Part shown: piece by piece, positions 1 to 8,947 of the stretch
Layout of the letters: the number at the start of each line of letters is the position of its first letter
How positions within the stretch are numbered: position 1 is the stretch's first letter
Assembly (NCBI RefSeq): GCF_002272745.1
Contig: NZ_NPBD01000015.1
Coordinates: 124,001 to 188,000, forward strand
DNA from: Terribacillus saccharophilus
GTDB taxonomy: Bacteria > Bacillota > Bacilli > Bacillales > Amphibacillaceae
Length of the DNA stretch: 64,000 nt
Direction of reading: 5' to 3'
Translations under genes and position numbers: made by a program
Notes under the pieces: generated by a model
The model's input: the letters and a program-made list of their open reading frames with translations, nothing else
What the model was told of the DNA's origin: nothing
Databases searched by the model: none

Positions 1-159
1 CTGGGACAGTAATTGCAAGGCTTTGCGAACCGTTTCCCTGGACGTCGCGAATCTCTCCGTCAGCTCATTTTCAGAAGGTAGCAGCTTTCCCGCTTTGATT
101 TTTTCTGTCTGGATTTCTTTTGCTAACAAGTCATAGATTGCTTGAAATTTCTTCTCCAT
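1..159 (-). CDS. treR: Trehalose operon repressor TreR (GntR family), N-terminal part only
   Basis: The first 53 codons read MEKKFQAIYDLLAKEIQTEK and onward through a winged-helix GntR DNA-binding domain (LPSENELTERFATSRETVRKAL); the rest lies beyond the left edge. It follows treA by 13 bp on the same strand, the treP-treA-treR order known from Bacillus. In that genus TreR represses the operon and is released by trehalose-6-phosphate. The matching palindromic operator lies upstream of treP. The assignment to TreR rather than another GntR protein rests on this context. The start ATG has only a weak AAAGG-type ribosome site, so it is probably translated from the treA transcript. Confidence 0.88.
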   Translation of the reverse strand, partial: MEKKFQAIYDLLAKEIQTEKIKAGKLLPSENELTERFATSRETVRKALQLLSQ

Positions 160-172
160 CCACATCAGGCCT

Positions 173-1846
173 TTACGCTTTACTATGGTAAATGACCGCT
201 TCGAACGGACGAAGCCGTATCTTTCTGTAATCAGACGGACTATCTTCATAATTGGAAAGCAGAATTTCTGCTTTTGCCATGTGTTCTTTCGGGTAGGAGA
301 ACTCTGCTGTCTCTCCGAAGAAATTCGCAACGACAAGCAATTTCTCACCACTCCACTTCCGTTCATAACAGAAGAGACGTTCATCATCCATACATATCGG
401 TTCATAGTCTCCATGGGTTATGATAGCATATTCCTTCCGTAAACGAATCAGCTTTTGATAATGATAGAAAATCGAATCATCATCCTGCAACGCCTTTTTC
501 ACATTAATATCTGCATAATTCGATGCGACCGCAAGCCACGGCTTCGCATTAGTAAAGCCCGCATTTTGCTCTTCATTCCACTGCATCGGAGTTCGAGAGT
601 TATCTCTGGAGCGGCGCCCGATAATTCGCAAAGCCTGTTCACTGTCCATACCATCCTCTTTTAGCGCTTGGAAGGCAATGTGGGTTTCTACATCTTTATA
701 ATCTTCAATGCTAGAGAATTTCGGGTCGGTCATTCCTATCTCTTCTCCTTGATAAATATAAGGAGTTCCTTGCATCATGTGCAGAACGGATGCCAGCATC
801 TTCGCTGATTCTTTCCAATATTGACCGTCATCTCCGAACCTGCTGACAATACGCGGCTGATCATGATTGCACCAGAAGAGAGCGTTCCATCCGCCTACTT
901 CATGCATACCGATTTGCCAGTCGGATAAAATCTGCTTCAGCTTAATGAATTCCAGCTTGCCATCTGTCCATTTTATGCCGTTATCATAGTCAACTTTTAG
1001 ATGATGGAAATTGAATGTCATGCTCAACTCCTGGGCATCTGGTTTTGTATACTGCTGGCAGGCAGCCAAGCTTGTGGACGACATCTCCCCAACTGTTACT
1101 AAGCTATTTGGTGTGAAAACTTCTTGATTCATTTCATGCATGAACTCGTGGATTCGAGGTCCGTCTGTATAGTACTCTTTCCCATATTGACCATCTGGAG
1201 CATCCTGATCATTTGGAAGGCTTTGAATTTTTGAAACAAGGTTGATAACATCCAGACGGAACCCATCAAGCCCTTTTTCCGCCCAGAAATTCATCATCTT
1301 GTACAAATCTTTCCGTACCTTCTCATTCTCCCAGTTAAGATCCGCCTGTGTCTGGTCGAACAGATGTAAATAATACTGATTCGTATGCTCCTCCAAACCC
1401 CAGGCACTGCCGCCAAACTTGGATACCCAGTTGTTCGGCTCAGCACCATCTTGCGGATCTCGCCAAATGTAATAATCACGGTAAGGGTTATCCTTTGAGG
1501 ATTTCGCCTGGCGGAACCATTCGTGATCTGTTGAGGTATGGTTGATGACAATATCCATCATCAGCTTCATGTCACGATTATGCAATTCCCCGATTAATCG
1601 TTCCACGTCTTCCATTGTGCCGTAAGCAGGCTCGATCTCGTAATAATTACTGATATCATATCCATTATCTCGCTGCGGCGATCGGTATATCGGTGTCAGC
1701 CACACCATATCAACACCAAGCTCCTTCAAATAATCGAGCTTTTCGATTATGCCCTGCAAATCCCCCATTCCATCGCCTTTCGTATCATGAAAGCTTTTTG
1801 GGTAGATTTGATATACAGTACTTCTCTTCCACCATGGTTCACGCAT
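173..1846 (-). CDS. treA: Trehalose-6-phosphate hydrolase (phospho-alpha-(1,1)-glucosidase)
   Basis: A 557-residue GH13 (alpha-amylase clan) enzyme of the usual length for TreA. It cleaves trehalose-6-phosphate to glucose and glucose-6-phosphate in the cytoplasm after PTS uptake. Visible GH13 regions are DIVINHTS near residue 98, GFRLDV with the predicted nucleophile Asp199, TVGEMSS with the predicted acid Glu254, and the conserved WCNHDQPR near 326-332. It begins MREPWWKRSTVYQIYPKSF, typical of oligo-1,6-glucosidase-like enzymes; the PTS partner makes the phosphorylated substrate most likely. The ATG has a good AAAGGAG site. It lies 20 bp after treP and 13 bp before treR, so the three form one operon. 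Confidence 0.96.
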   Translation of the reverse strand: MREPWWKRSTVYQIYPKSFHDTKGDGMGDLQGIIEKLDYLKELGVDMVWLTPIYRSPQRDNGYDISNYYEIEPAYGTMEDVERLIGELHNRDMKLMMDIVINHTSTDHEWFRQAKSSKDNPYRDYYIWRDPQDGAEPNNWVSKFGGSAWGLEEHTNQYYLHLFDQTQADLNWENEKVRKDLYKMMNFWAEKGLDGFRLDVINLVSKIQSLPNDQDAPDGQYGKEYYTDGPRIHEFMHEMNQEVFTPNSLVTVGEMSSTSLAACQQYTKPDAQELSMTFNFHHLKVDYDNGIKWTDGKLEFIKLKQILSDWQIGMHEVGGWNALFWCNHDQPRIVSRFGDDGQYWKESAKMLASVLHMMQGTPYIYQGEEIGMTDPKFSSIEDYKDVETHIAFQALKEDGMDSEQALRIIGRRSRDNSRTPMQWNEEQNAGFTNAKPWLAVASNYADINVKKALQDDDSIFYHYQKLIRLRKEYAIITHGDYEPICMDDERLFCYERKWSGEKLLVVANFFGETAEFSYPKEHMAKAEILLSNYEDSPSDYRKIRLRPFEAVIYHSKA

Positions 1847-1866
1847 TTATAATCTCCTTTCCTTTG

Positions 1867-3285
1867 TTACACATTCTTTTTTCTTTTAGCTACTAGATAA
1901 GTTGTCACGAAAGGTACAACAATGACTATCACCATACCGATTGCAAATGCTCCCCAGCTTCCCGGCAGGATAGAAAAGATACCGGGTACGCCGCCGATTC
2001 CTACAGAACTTGCCTCCACGCTTCTCCAGGCTATAAATGTTCCCGCAACAGCCGAAGCCCCGAGAGCAAGGAAGAATGGATAGCGGAATCGCAGATTGAC
2101 GCCGAACACAGCCGGTTCTGTTACCCCAAGCCAAGCACTAATCCAAGCGGTCAGAGATAAACCACGCAGTTTCTCATCCTTCGTTGCCAGCATAACACCA
2201 AGCGTCGCAGAACCTTGGGATATATTAGACAGTGCCAGTATTGGCCATAGGAATGTTGCGCCCGTATTAGCAATTAGCTGTAGATCCAGCGCAAGGAATG
2301 TATGGTGAAGTCCGGTAACAACCAAAGCCCCATACAAAGCGCCATACAGCAAACCACCAACTGGAGCGACTGTATCGAATACAGCTACAAATCCATCTGT
2401 AATGGCATTCCCAACGATGAACATAATTGGTCCGATCACGATGAAGCTTACAATACCAGTAAGCAGGAGCGCGACAGGAGCGACAACGAGCAGCTGAAAA
2501 CTGTCAGGTACTTTGCGTCGAAGGATTATTTCTATTTTAGCTAAAACCCATGCTGCGAAAAGCACCGGCAGCACTTGCCCTTGATATCCGATACGCTGAA
2601 TCTCCAATCCAAACAAATTCCATACCGGCGCATTTCCTTCCAGAGCAGCACTAGCATAATCAGTCGGATTCAATAGGGACGGATGAATCAAAGCTAAACC
2701 GAGTACCATCCCAAGAAGCGGACTGCCGCCGAATTTTTTAACTGCCGACCAGCCTATCAATGCAGGCAGGAAGGCGAAGGCCGTGTTAGCGATTACATAA
2801 ATCATATCAGCAATGCCTGCCCACTGTGGATAAACCTCAATGATTGATGCACTATCGAAGAAAATACCTGGATTATTTAAGATGTTATGAATACCTAGTA
2901 ATAAACCCGCAGTTACAATTGCCGGCAAAATTGGAATGAAAATGTCGCCAAGCGTTTTTAATGCTCGCTGCAGCGGATTACCTTTCTTACTTACCGTTTC
3001 CTTCACTTCATCCTTTGTAGATTCTCCTACTTCAGCAACTTGGATAAACTCCTTATATACTTTATCGACTGTACCTTGGCCGATAACAACCTGATACTGG
3101 TTATTTGCCGAAAAAGAACCTTTTACAACATCGATGTTCTGCAGTGCCTCTTTATCGACTTTACCCTCATCCGCTAACGCCAGCCGCAGCCGTGTGACAC
3201 AATGTGTCGCAGCCTGGATATTCTCTTTTCCTCCAAGCGCTGCCAGTATTTCTTCTGCTTGCTGTCTTAGATCCACCTCTGCCAC
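1867..3285 (-). CDS. treP: PTS trehalose-specific EIIBC component
   Basis: A 472-residue permease of the glucose-sucrose PTS family that imports and phosphorylates trehalose. The N-terminal EIIB domain carries the phospho-cysteine motif (ATHCVTRLRLAL, Cys29). A linker at about residues 80-105 leads to a hydrophobic EIIC domain of about 10 membrane segments. There is no EIIA domain, so phosphate must come from a separate EIIA, as for B. subtilis TreP with the glucose EIIA. The frame opens with GTG at 3285, but that codon sits almost on the AGGGTGAG sequence; a second GTG at 3276 is better spaced and may be the true start. First gene of the tre operon. Confidence 0.95.
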   Translation of the reverse strand: MAEVDLRQQAEEILAALGGKENIQAATHCVTRLRLALADEGKVDKEALQNIDVVKGSFSANNQYQVVIGQGTVDKVYKEFIQVAEVGESTKDEVKETVSKKGNPLQRALKTLGDIFIPILPAIVTAGLLLGIHNILNNPGIFFDSASIIEVYPQWAGIADMIYVIANTAFAFLPALIGWSAVKKFGGSPLLGMVLGLALIHPSLLNPTDYASAALEGNAPVWNLFGLEIQRIGYQGQVLPVLFAAWVLAKIEIILRRKVPDSFQLLVVAPVALLLTGIVSFIVIGPIMFIVGNAITDGFVAVFDTVAPVGGLLYGALYGALVVTGLHHTFLALDLQLIANTGATFLWPILALSNISQGSATLGVMLATKDEKLRGLSLTAWISAWLGVTEPAVFGVNLRFRYPFFLALGASAVAGTFIAWRSVEASSVGIGGVPGIFSILPGSWGAFAIGMVIVIVVPFVTTYLVAKRKKNV

Positions 3286-3303
3286 CTCACCCTAGTTTTG
3301 TAA

Positions 3304-3317
3304 TGTAAGCGAATACA
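3304..3317 (+). promoter_or_regulatory. Candidate CcpA cre site in the treP leader
   Basis: TGTAAGCGAATACA matches the cre consensus TGWAANCGNTNWCA at all but one position. It lies just downstream of the predicted treP -10 box, close to the expected transcription start, where CcpA would block initiation or elongation. Carbon catabolite repression of tre is known in B. subtilis; binding here is inferred. Confidence 0.6.
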
Positions 3318-3322
3318 ATGAT

Positions 3323-3351
3323 AGCATAACTTGTATATACAAGTTATGCAA
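3323..3351 (-). promoter_or_regulatory. treP promoter with embedded TreR operator palindrome
   Basis: A perfect 26-bp palindrome occupies 3324-3349, with core TTGTATATACAA, the core of known TreR operators. On the minus strand a -35-like TTGCAT (3346-3351) and a -10-like TATGCT (3323-3328) flank it with a 17-bp spacer, so the operator fills the promoter. Bound TreR would exclude RNA polymerase. Confidence 0.85.
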
Positions 3352-3427
3352 GAAATACCTACTCTTCTATACCCCAAGATTCAGCTCTGGATTATTAAAT
3401 TTTGTCGTAGTAAAATGGAAAAGTATT

Positions 3428-3441
3428 TGTAAACGTTTTTA
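3428..3441 (+). promoter_or_regulatory. Second candidate cre site between treP and coaA
   Basis: TGTAAACGTTTTTA has one mismatch to the cre consensus (C13 to T). It lies about 90 bp upstream of the treP promoter and 47 bp before the coaA start, so the target gene is uncertain. Weaker candidate than the site at 3304. Confidence 0.35.
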
Positions 3442-3487
3442 CTTTGCACTAATTTCTCAAATCCGCAGACAAAAGTTGAGGGTAATC

Positions 3488-4411
3488 ATGCATACATACA
3501 AACCTTACTATCATTTCCCCCGGGAGGCGTGGGCTGCTCTTTCGGAAACGAAGACACCGCCCCTGACACAAACAGAGCTAGAAGAAATCCGGGGAATAAA
3601 TACTAGAATTTCTTTATCCGAGGTGGAAACTGCTTATATGCCGCTGACCAAGCTTATCTCCTACTATCTGGAGGCAGCAGAAATGCTTCATGCAAAAGCA
3701 GGTAATTTCCTTGGTACCAGCGAGAAAAAAGTTCCTTTCATCATCGGCATCGCCGGAAGTGTAGCAGTTGGAAAAAGTACTATCGCCCGATTGCTTCAAT
3801 TACTGCTTTCCCGTGCATTATCTGATAAGAAAACAGAGCTTGTAACGACTGACGGATTCTTGTATCCAAATGCTGTTCTTAAGGAAAAGCAAATGATGCA
3901 GCGCAAAGGGTTTCCGGAGAGTTACGATATAAAAGCATTAATCGATTTTATGGGACAGGTGAAAGCTGGAAACACAAATATTATGGGGCCGCAATATTCT
4001 CATCTCACCTACGACGTACTGCCTGAGCAAACAGAATTGGTTTCCAATCCAGATATTCTGATTGTTGAGGGCGTGAATGTACTGCAAGTGAAGAAAGAAT
4101 ACCAATTCTTTGTCAGCGACTTCTTCGATTTCTCAATCTATATCGATGCTGACGAAACAAATATTGAAAAGTGGTATAAAGAACGTTTCCTCATGCTGCG
4201 CGCAACAGCCTTCCAGGATCCCAAATCCTACTTCCGTCATTACGCAGAAGTTTCTATTGACGAAGCATTGGAATCAGCGGATACGATCTGGGAGGAAATC
4301 AACGCAAAGAACTTACATGAGAACATACTGCCGACGAAAGGCCGTTCCGATCTCATTCTCCGTAAGGGAAACAATCACGAGGTTGAAGACGTATATTTGC
4401 GTAAACTCTGA
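3488..4411 (+). CDS. coaA: Pantothenate kinase, type I (CoaA)
   Basis: Phosphorylates pantothenate with ATP, the first committed step of coenzyme A synthesis. The protein (307 aa, the usual 305-320) starts MHTYKPYYHFPREAWAAL and has the type I P-loop GSVAVGKST near residues 90-98. It also carries TTDGFLYPN, the FLY-type substrate loop, and a C-terminal region typical of CoaA. I chose ATG 3488 over an upstream in-frame TTG at 3476 because GAGGG at 3478-3482 is spaced 5 nt from the ATG and overlaps the TTG. The next gene, an RpiR regulator, starts 24 bp downstream and is probably co-transcribed; a functional link is not evident. Confidence 0.95.
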   Translation: MHTYKPYYHFPREAWAALSETKTPPLTQTELEEIRGINTRISLSEVETAYMPLTKLISYYLEAAEMLHAKAGNFLGTSEKKVPFIIGIAGSVAVGKSTIARLLQLLLSRALSDKKTELVTTDGFLYPNAVLKEKQMMQRKGFPESYDIKALIDFMGQVKAGNTNIMGPQYSHLTYDVLPEQTELVSNPDILIVEGVNVLQVKKEYQFFVSDFFDFSIYIDADETNIEKWYKERFLMLRATAFQDPKSYFRHYAEVSIDEALESADTIWEEINAKNLHENILPTKGRSDLILRKGNNHEVEDVYLRKL

Positions 4412-4435
4412 AAAGTGAAAGGGGTCTTTTCCGTC

Positions 4436-5302
4436 ATGCCGGACATATACCATCGTATTTCCAGTCAGCGGGAGCAGATGTCGAAGTCCCAGAAGAAAAT
4501 TGCCAATTTCATTATCGAACATCCGAATCAGGCACCTTTCCTCAATGTAGAAGGGCTGGCGAATGCAGCAGATGTGAGTGATGCAACGATTGTTCGTTTT
4601 GCTGCTTTTATGGGTTATCGCGGCTTTCCGGAGATGCAGCTTGCCTTGCAGAACGCTATGCAGGAGCAGTTGAATGCGACCGAACGGTTCAAGCACCCTA
4701 CAGAAGAAGCCCAGTCAGAGGACCAGGACCTGTATGCCATCTTTCTGCGTGATCAAGCGAACATCCAGGAAACGATGGAGGCAATCGATATGCAGGCCTT
4801 CCATGCAGCAGCTGATACGGTGATTAACTCTAAACGAATTTTCATTTTAGCGAATCGCAGTGCAGTCAGTGTAGCAGATCTATTGCATTATCATCTTTCT
4901 TTTATTTTCGAAAATGTAGAAATTGTTGAACCATCTGACAGAGCAATAGACCAAATCTCTACGATACGGGAAGACGATGCGCTTATCGCTTTAAGCTTCG
5001 TGCGTTATTCCAATCACACGCTGCGACTGTTCCAAATGGCCAAGGACCGTGGTGCTAAAGCAATTGCGATTACAGATGGGCTGTCATCGCCATTGCTTAC
5101 AGCGGCTGATTATTCATTCATGGCATCTAGTAAATCTCCATCGCTGACGCATTCCTTGACTGCTCCAATCAGCTTGATTCACGCATTTATCGCTTTGATT
5201 GGAAAAGAAAAGGCTGCCGACGTAAAAAAACGCCTCCGAACAATCGAGGAGGCGTGGCGTGATTTCAATGTATTCTCTAATTTTAAACCCCCATCTGCTT
5301 AA
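4436..5302 (+). CDS. RpiR/MurR-family transcriptional regulator with SIS domain
   Basis: About 288 residues. The N-terminal winged HTH of the RpiR family (MSKSQKKIANFIIEHP, then VSDATIVRFAAFMGYRGF) is followed by a SIS sugar-phosphate-binding domain (around residues 115-260, with ILANRSAVSVADLL and SFVRYSNHTLRLFQMAKDRG). Such regulators usually control sugar or amino-sugar genes and sense a phosphosugar. No target is adjacent; trehalose or another sugar cannot be inferred. I prefer ATG 4436, preceded by AAAGGGG (11-nt spacing), to GTG 4415, which has no ribosome site. The last codons run into a hairpin shared with the convergent downstream gene, and an earlier part of the 3' end encodes a terminator for the opposite strand. 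Confidence 0.88.
   Translation: MPDIYHRISSQREQMSKSQKKIANFIIEHPNQAPFLNVEGLANAADVSDATIVRFAAFMGYRGFPEMQLALQNAMQEQLNATERFKHPTEEAQSEDQDLYAIFLRDQANIQETMEAIDMQAFHAAADTVINSKRIFILANRSAVSVADLLHYHLSFIFENVEIVEPSDRAIDQISTIREDDALIALSFVRYSNHTLRLFQMAKDRGAKAIAITDGLSSPLLTAADYSFMASSKSPSLTHSLTAPISLIHAFIALIGKEKAADVKKRLRTIEEAWRDFNVFSNFKPPSA
5224..5254 (-). terminator. Minus-strand intrinsic terminator lying inside the RpiR coding region
   Basis: CGCCTCC (5231-5237) pairs with GGAGGCG (5248-5254) around a 10-nt loop. On the minus strand the stem is followed by seven U (A-run 5224-5230). It would stop transcription of the envelope operon that enters from the right. The same bases encode RpiR residues. Confidence 0.7.
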
Positions 5303-5314
5303 GCAGTGGGGGTT
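5286..5314. terminator. Bidirectional hairpin holding the stop codons of two convergent genes
   Basis: AACCCCCA pairs with TGGGGGTT, with CTGC/GCAG inside and a one-base bulge. The RpiR stop TAA is in the loop and the stop of the lysozyme-like gene is at the other foot. AT-rich tails on both sides suit weak termination in both directions. Confidence 0.7.
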
Positions 5315-5966
5315 ATTTGTCTTTAAAAGCTTCTTGAGCAGCCGGCAAATAACTATAGACCGCTTCTACGTATTGAATATCTCCGTAGCACGCATCCAGT
5401 TCTTCTGATTCTGGGCGTATACAGCGATAAATCTCTGGATTTTTGACCTTCTTATATTGCTCCTGAGAAAATTGAACCGCCAGATCTTCACTGAATGCAC
5501 CACCGTTTTCGTTAACAAAACCGATAAAGCCGGCACCAAAATTATAAGACTGGATGGCTACATCTTCCTCTCCATCCGCTTCTTCTAGCATACGGAGGAA
5601 ATGGGCGATTCCGTAGGCAACCGATTCTTCTGGATCCTCGATACAGCCTATTTCTCCGCATTTGCTTTCAGAGGCTTGCATCGGGTCATCTCCCCTGCCG
5701 CCGGATTCCTGCATCATCACAGAGAGAACAAGTGGTGCCAGAGACTCTTGACCCGATTTAGCCAATTCCTGTTCTATCGTATCCCGATAAGCCAATACAT
5801 TCTCAGACAGTACTCTGCCTTCCTGTTGCTCATTGCCGTCATTCTCTACCACAACGGAAAGAATGAACAACAGAAAGAAGAGACCCAAACCGAATAAAAG
5901 TACTGTTCCAAACGCTGTAAATAGTGATTGCTGTTTTCTATTACGCTTCTTTGTCACCTTTCTCAC
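5313..5966 (-). CDS. CwlT/PvaA-like membrane-anchored lysozyme-family protein
   Basis: A 217-residue protein with a basic N-terminus, one membrane segment (about 18-41) and an extracytoplasmic lysozyme-like domain. Seen motif: VMMQESGG with Glu87 as the likely catalytic acid, then DPMQASES and SYNFGAGF, as in the muramidase domain of CwlT (Tn916/ICEBs1) and PvaA. Known members cleave or process peptidoglycan glycan strands. It starts inside the end of yfhO (26-bp overlap), so it is the last gene of the csbB-gtcA-yfhO operon. That links a glycan hydrolase to teichoic-acid decoration. Cysteines in SKCGEIGC and YRCIRPESEELDACY could form disulfides outside the membrane (inference). Confidence 0.82.
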   Translation of the reverse strand: MRKVTKKRNRKQQSLFTAFGTVLLFGLGLFFLLFILSVVVENDGNEQQEGRVLSENVLAYRDTIEQELAKSGQESLAPLVLSVMMQESGGRGDDPMQASESKCGEIGCIEDPEESVAYGIAHFLRMLEEADGEEDVAIQSYNFGAGFIGFVNENGGAFSEDLAVQFSQEQYKKVKNPEIYRCIRPESEELDACYGDIQYVEAVYSYLPAAQEAFKDK

Positions 5967-8553
5967 CCGCCATATGACGTTTTCGTAAGAAGAATCCCCA
6001 TGCTAGTGAAACGATCAGACTTCCAATACACAGAACAAGCAGCAAATTCCAATATGGTGGCCGGTAAGTGAAGACAATGTGGTTATCTCCGCTCTGCAGC
6101 TTTACGCCAAGGAACGCATAATCTGCTTTCAGAAGTTCTTGCCCCTCACCATTGACTGACACTTGCCAGCCTTTTTCATAAGGTACTGGTATTTTTAGAT
6201 AGCTGTCTTCCAGTTGATTATTATAGTCTACTGTAACTTGACTGCGGCTGATAGTAAACGGAATCTCCTCCGCTTGAGCTGCAGCAGAATCGAGCTTTTG
6301 ATAATCTTCATGCTGCAGACGGAAATCTTCGATGGTATAGCTTCCTTCCGGCAGGCGTATCCGGATTGTATCAGCTGCTTGCACTCGAATTGTCAATTCA
6401 TCTATTTTCGTACGATAAATCGACTGTTGCGATTTTCTGTCTGTTTCGAACTCATTGACAGTCAAATCATACAATGGTGCGCTCACATCATTGTTTTTTA
6501 GATAGAAACTGATGTAATAATCTCCAGTCTGCGGCAAGTCCTCATCAAGTTGCAGATCCAGACCGCCTTCTATTTGTTCTACTTGGAGCTGCCCATCTTG
6601 ATAAGTACCCCCTGCCGCTTCCACTGACACTTTATCCATCAGATTCGGAAGTGATTCGACCTCTTGAGTGGATTCACCGTCTGCAAGAACAATACCATCC
6701 AGCATTGCATGCTCCCGTTCAAGCGGTGTATGACTTTCCAATTCATTCTCCTGAAATACATTAGCAGTAACTCTCGCAAATGGCAGTAAGTTGTCATTCC
6801 GGTAAACAATATAATCACTGCTTTCCATGTACGGTCTAAACCCATATGGTGCAGCAATTGCCTCTTGTTTATCGAACATTATATACTTTCCGTTAAGCAT
6901 ACTGTATAGGTTTGCTCTGTTCCCAAAGCCTGAATAGCGGCTGACGCTTTCCCGTTTCATATCAATGTTCAAATCATGATAATAGAAAAACAGCAGCTCC
7001 TTATTCAGAATGCTAGAATAAATACTGATTCCTGGAAAACCTTGGACCATATTTGTATTATTACTGTCATCTGTTTTCCATTCGAGTCTGGTAAAGCTAT
7101 CGTCTGACGCAAGCACATCATGTATCAGTTCCTGCTGTTCATTGCTTGCATATTTGTCACTTGTCAGGAGCTGGAGCGTGGAATTATCTACATTCCCAGC
7201 ATCCGAGAGTTGCTTTTCCTGATGGGAATTGATCAGCGGTATATACGTTGCAAAAACAACCACCAAACAGATTCCTAACATCCATGCTTCCCTTTTTAAC
7301 ATATAGATAAGGAATGCCAGCAGCACAAGCGCTACTCCTGTCCAGACATACTTCGCCCAGTCATCTGCCCAATCAAGTGTCAAATCATGGTGCAGATAAA
7401 GACTATATAAAAGAACTGTAATCCCTATCGAAGCCAGCAGATGCCAATTCTTCACCTTGTACAATTGCGTAATTCCCACAGCGATAGTTCCTGCAACAAC
7501 GAACATGGTTAAGTACTCAAATCGGTATTGCGGAGCTGAAAAACCATTGAAGATACTCGCTATACGAGGGCTTCCCTGGAAGAAAATGAACAAGATGCTT
7601 AATATTGCAAACAAGCGGAACAGCTTGTTTTTATAAAGTCCTGCTACACACATTAAAAAGACAAACAATACCGGCAGAAGTAAGGTTCTGCTTGTGAATA
7701 AGATGTTATCATCGTTCCCATAAAAAGGTATAGGATCGTCGAATGCCGGTCGGTAATTATTCAAAAAAGCATAAACAGAAGGAATGAATGAAATGGAACC
7801 GATCCCGAACCCAAGCAATACTGCCGGGATAAAATAAAGCAATTGGGATTTGATAGGCAACTCATCTTCTGATAACTTGATGAACCACCGAGCTATCACA
7901 TATATTCCAATAAAAACAAAGCTTATGTATGAAAAATAGAAATTATCGAAAACGGATATGGCCACTGCGGCAATGAACCAGTAAGGTTTCCGCTCCCGGA
8001 TAATTTTCTCCACTCCCAGTACTAGAAGCGGCAGCCAAAGAAAAGCGTTAGCGAAAAATTCCCAATACACGACATGCCTAAAATAAATGGCACTGCCGGC
8101 ATAAAAGCACGACCCTATAAAAGCAGGTAGAAGAGGTATCCGTAAGTATCGGAACACCCCCACAGCCAGTAAAAGCGCCGCTGTAAGCCTGATGATACTA
8201 ACTGGCAGGATGGCTTTTGCCCACGTGACGACATCAGGACTTCCAATCACATTGGCAATGTCCAGGAGCTTTATCACAAGCAATGTGACCAGATAAACGA
8301 TGCTCGTCGAGAAATAATAAGCCAGCTGACTGTAAATACCGCCGCCAAGCCCAAAGGAGAATGAATAGAAAAAATTCCCCTGCGTATATTGTTCATACAA
8401 ATGCTGCTTAAATGGCAGCATTTGCGCCATTCCATCATTTGGTCCCAGCATGAAACGGCCGTCAAAGTATTCCCGGATGAAATGCAAATGTACCAAAACA
8501 GCAAATGTGAGTGCTGCTAAAACGAGCAGCACCACTTTCCAACTACGCTTCAT
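5941..8553 (-). CDS. yfhO: YfhO-family polytopic membrane glycosyltransferase
   Basis: An 870-residue protein with about 12 membrane segments in the first 450 residues, a large extracytoplasmic region (about 455-835) and one last membrane helix near the C-terminus (LLLVLCIGSLIVSLAWGFFL). The N-terminus LGPNDGMAQMLPF followed by FFYSFSFGLGGG is characteristic of YfhO. In B. subtilis YfhO works with CsbB and GtcA to add GlcNAc to lipoteichoic acid outside the membrane; YfhO is thought to be the GT-C transferase. All three partners are adjacent here with overlaps (11 bp with gtcA, 26 bp with the downstream lysozyme-like gene). The sugar and acceptor in this organism are inferred. Confidence 0.9.
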   Translation of the reverse strand: MKRSWKVVLLVLAALTFAVLVHLHFIREYFDGRFMLGPNDGMAQMLPFKQHLYEQYTQGNFFYSFSFGLGGGIYSQLAYYFSTSIVYLVTLLVIKLLDIANVIGSPDVVTWAKAILPVSIIRLTAALLLAVGVFRYLRIPLLPAFIGSCFYAGSAIYFRHVVYWEFFANAFLWLPLLVLGVEKIIRERKPYWFIAAVAISVFDNFYFSYISFVFIGIYVIARWFIKLSEDELPIKSQLLYFIPAVLLGFGIGSISFIPSVYAFLNNYRPAFDDPIPFYGNDDNILFTSRTLLLPVLFVFLMCVAGLYKNKLFRLFAILSILFIFFQGSPRIASIFNGFSAPQYRFEYLTMFVVAGTIAVGITQLYKVKNWHLLASIGITVLLYSLYLHHDLTLDWADDWAKYVWTGVALVLLAFLIYMLKREAWMLGICLVVVFATYIPLINSHQEKQLSDAGNVDNSTLQLLTSDKYASNEQQELIHDVLASDDSFTRLEWKTDDSNNTNMVQGFPGISIYSSILNKELLFFYYHDLNIDMKRESVSRYSGFGNRANLYSMLNGKYIMFDKQEAIAAPYGFRPYMESSDYIVYRNDNLLPFARVTANVFQENELESHTPLEREHAMLDGIVLADGESTQEVESLPNLMDKVSVEAAGGTYQDGQLQVEQIEGGLDLQLDEDLPQTGDYYISFYLKNNDVSAPLYDLTVNEFETDRKSQQSIYRTKIDELTIRVQAADTIRIRLPEGSYTIEDFRLQHEDYQKLDSAAAQAEEIPFTISRSQVTVDYNNQLEDSYLKIPVPYEKGWQVSVNGEGQELLKADYAFLGVKLQSGDNHIVFTYRPPYWNLLLVLCIGSLIVSLAWGFFLRKRHMAGEKGDKEA

Positions 8554-8947
8554 GTGTTACATCCTCACGTCCATTCTTCATAATTTTACTTGTGATAACA
8601 AACGTGATTGGCACGGTGAAGAAAACAGCCGCGATCGGCGCCACTGTTCCGCTCCAGCCGAAGCCTTCAACGAATATGTACACCAAAACAGATGATACGG
8701 CTATATTGACAGCCTGCGTCAGCGGGAATTGGAAAAACTTCCGCCACGTCGGCCGTACACCGTACGTGAAATAACTATTCAAGAAAAACGAAAAAATCAT
8801 ACTGATAATGATCCCAATCCAATGAGATACGAGGTAATAAACATCCGCAAGCTGATAGAAGAGCAGATATATCAGGTAATAGCAGATGGTGTTCAGCACA
8901 CCGACAATGATAAAACGCGTAAACTCAAGCTTCCATATTTTTTTCAT
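8543..8947 (-). CDS. gtcA: GtrA/GtcA-family polyprenyl-phosphate-sugar flippase
   Basis: A 134-residue protein with four predicted membrane helices and the GtrA-family opening FTRFIIVGVLNTICYYLIYLL. Family members are believed to move undecaprenyl-phosphate-linked sugar across the membrane. It overlaps the upstream glycosyltransferase gene by 23 bp and yfhO by 11 bp, so the three are translationally coupled. Together they give a complete three-component pathway: load the lipid carrier (CsbB), flip it (GtcA), and transfer the sugar (YfhO). Confidence 0.92.
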   Translation of the reverse strand: MKKIWKLEFTRFIIVGVLNTICYYLIYLLFYQLADVYYLVSHWIGIIISMIFSFFLNSYFTYGVRPTWRKFFQFPLTQAVNIAVSSVLVYIFVEGFGWSGTVAPIAAVFFTVPITFVITSKIMKNGREDVTHEA

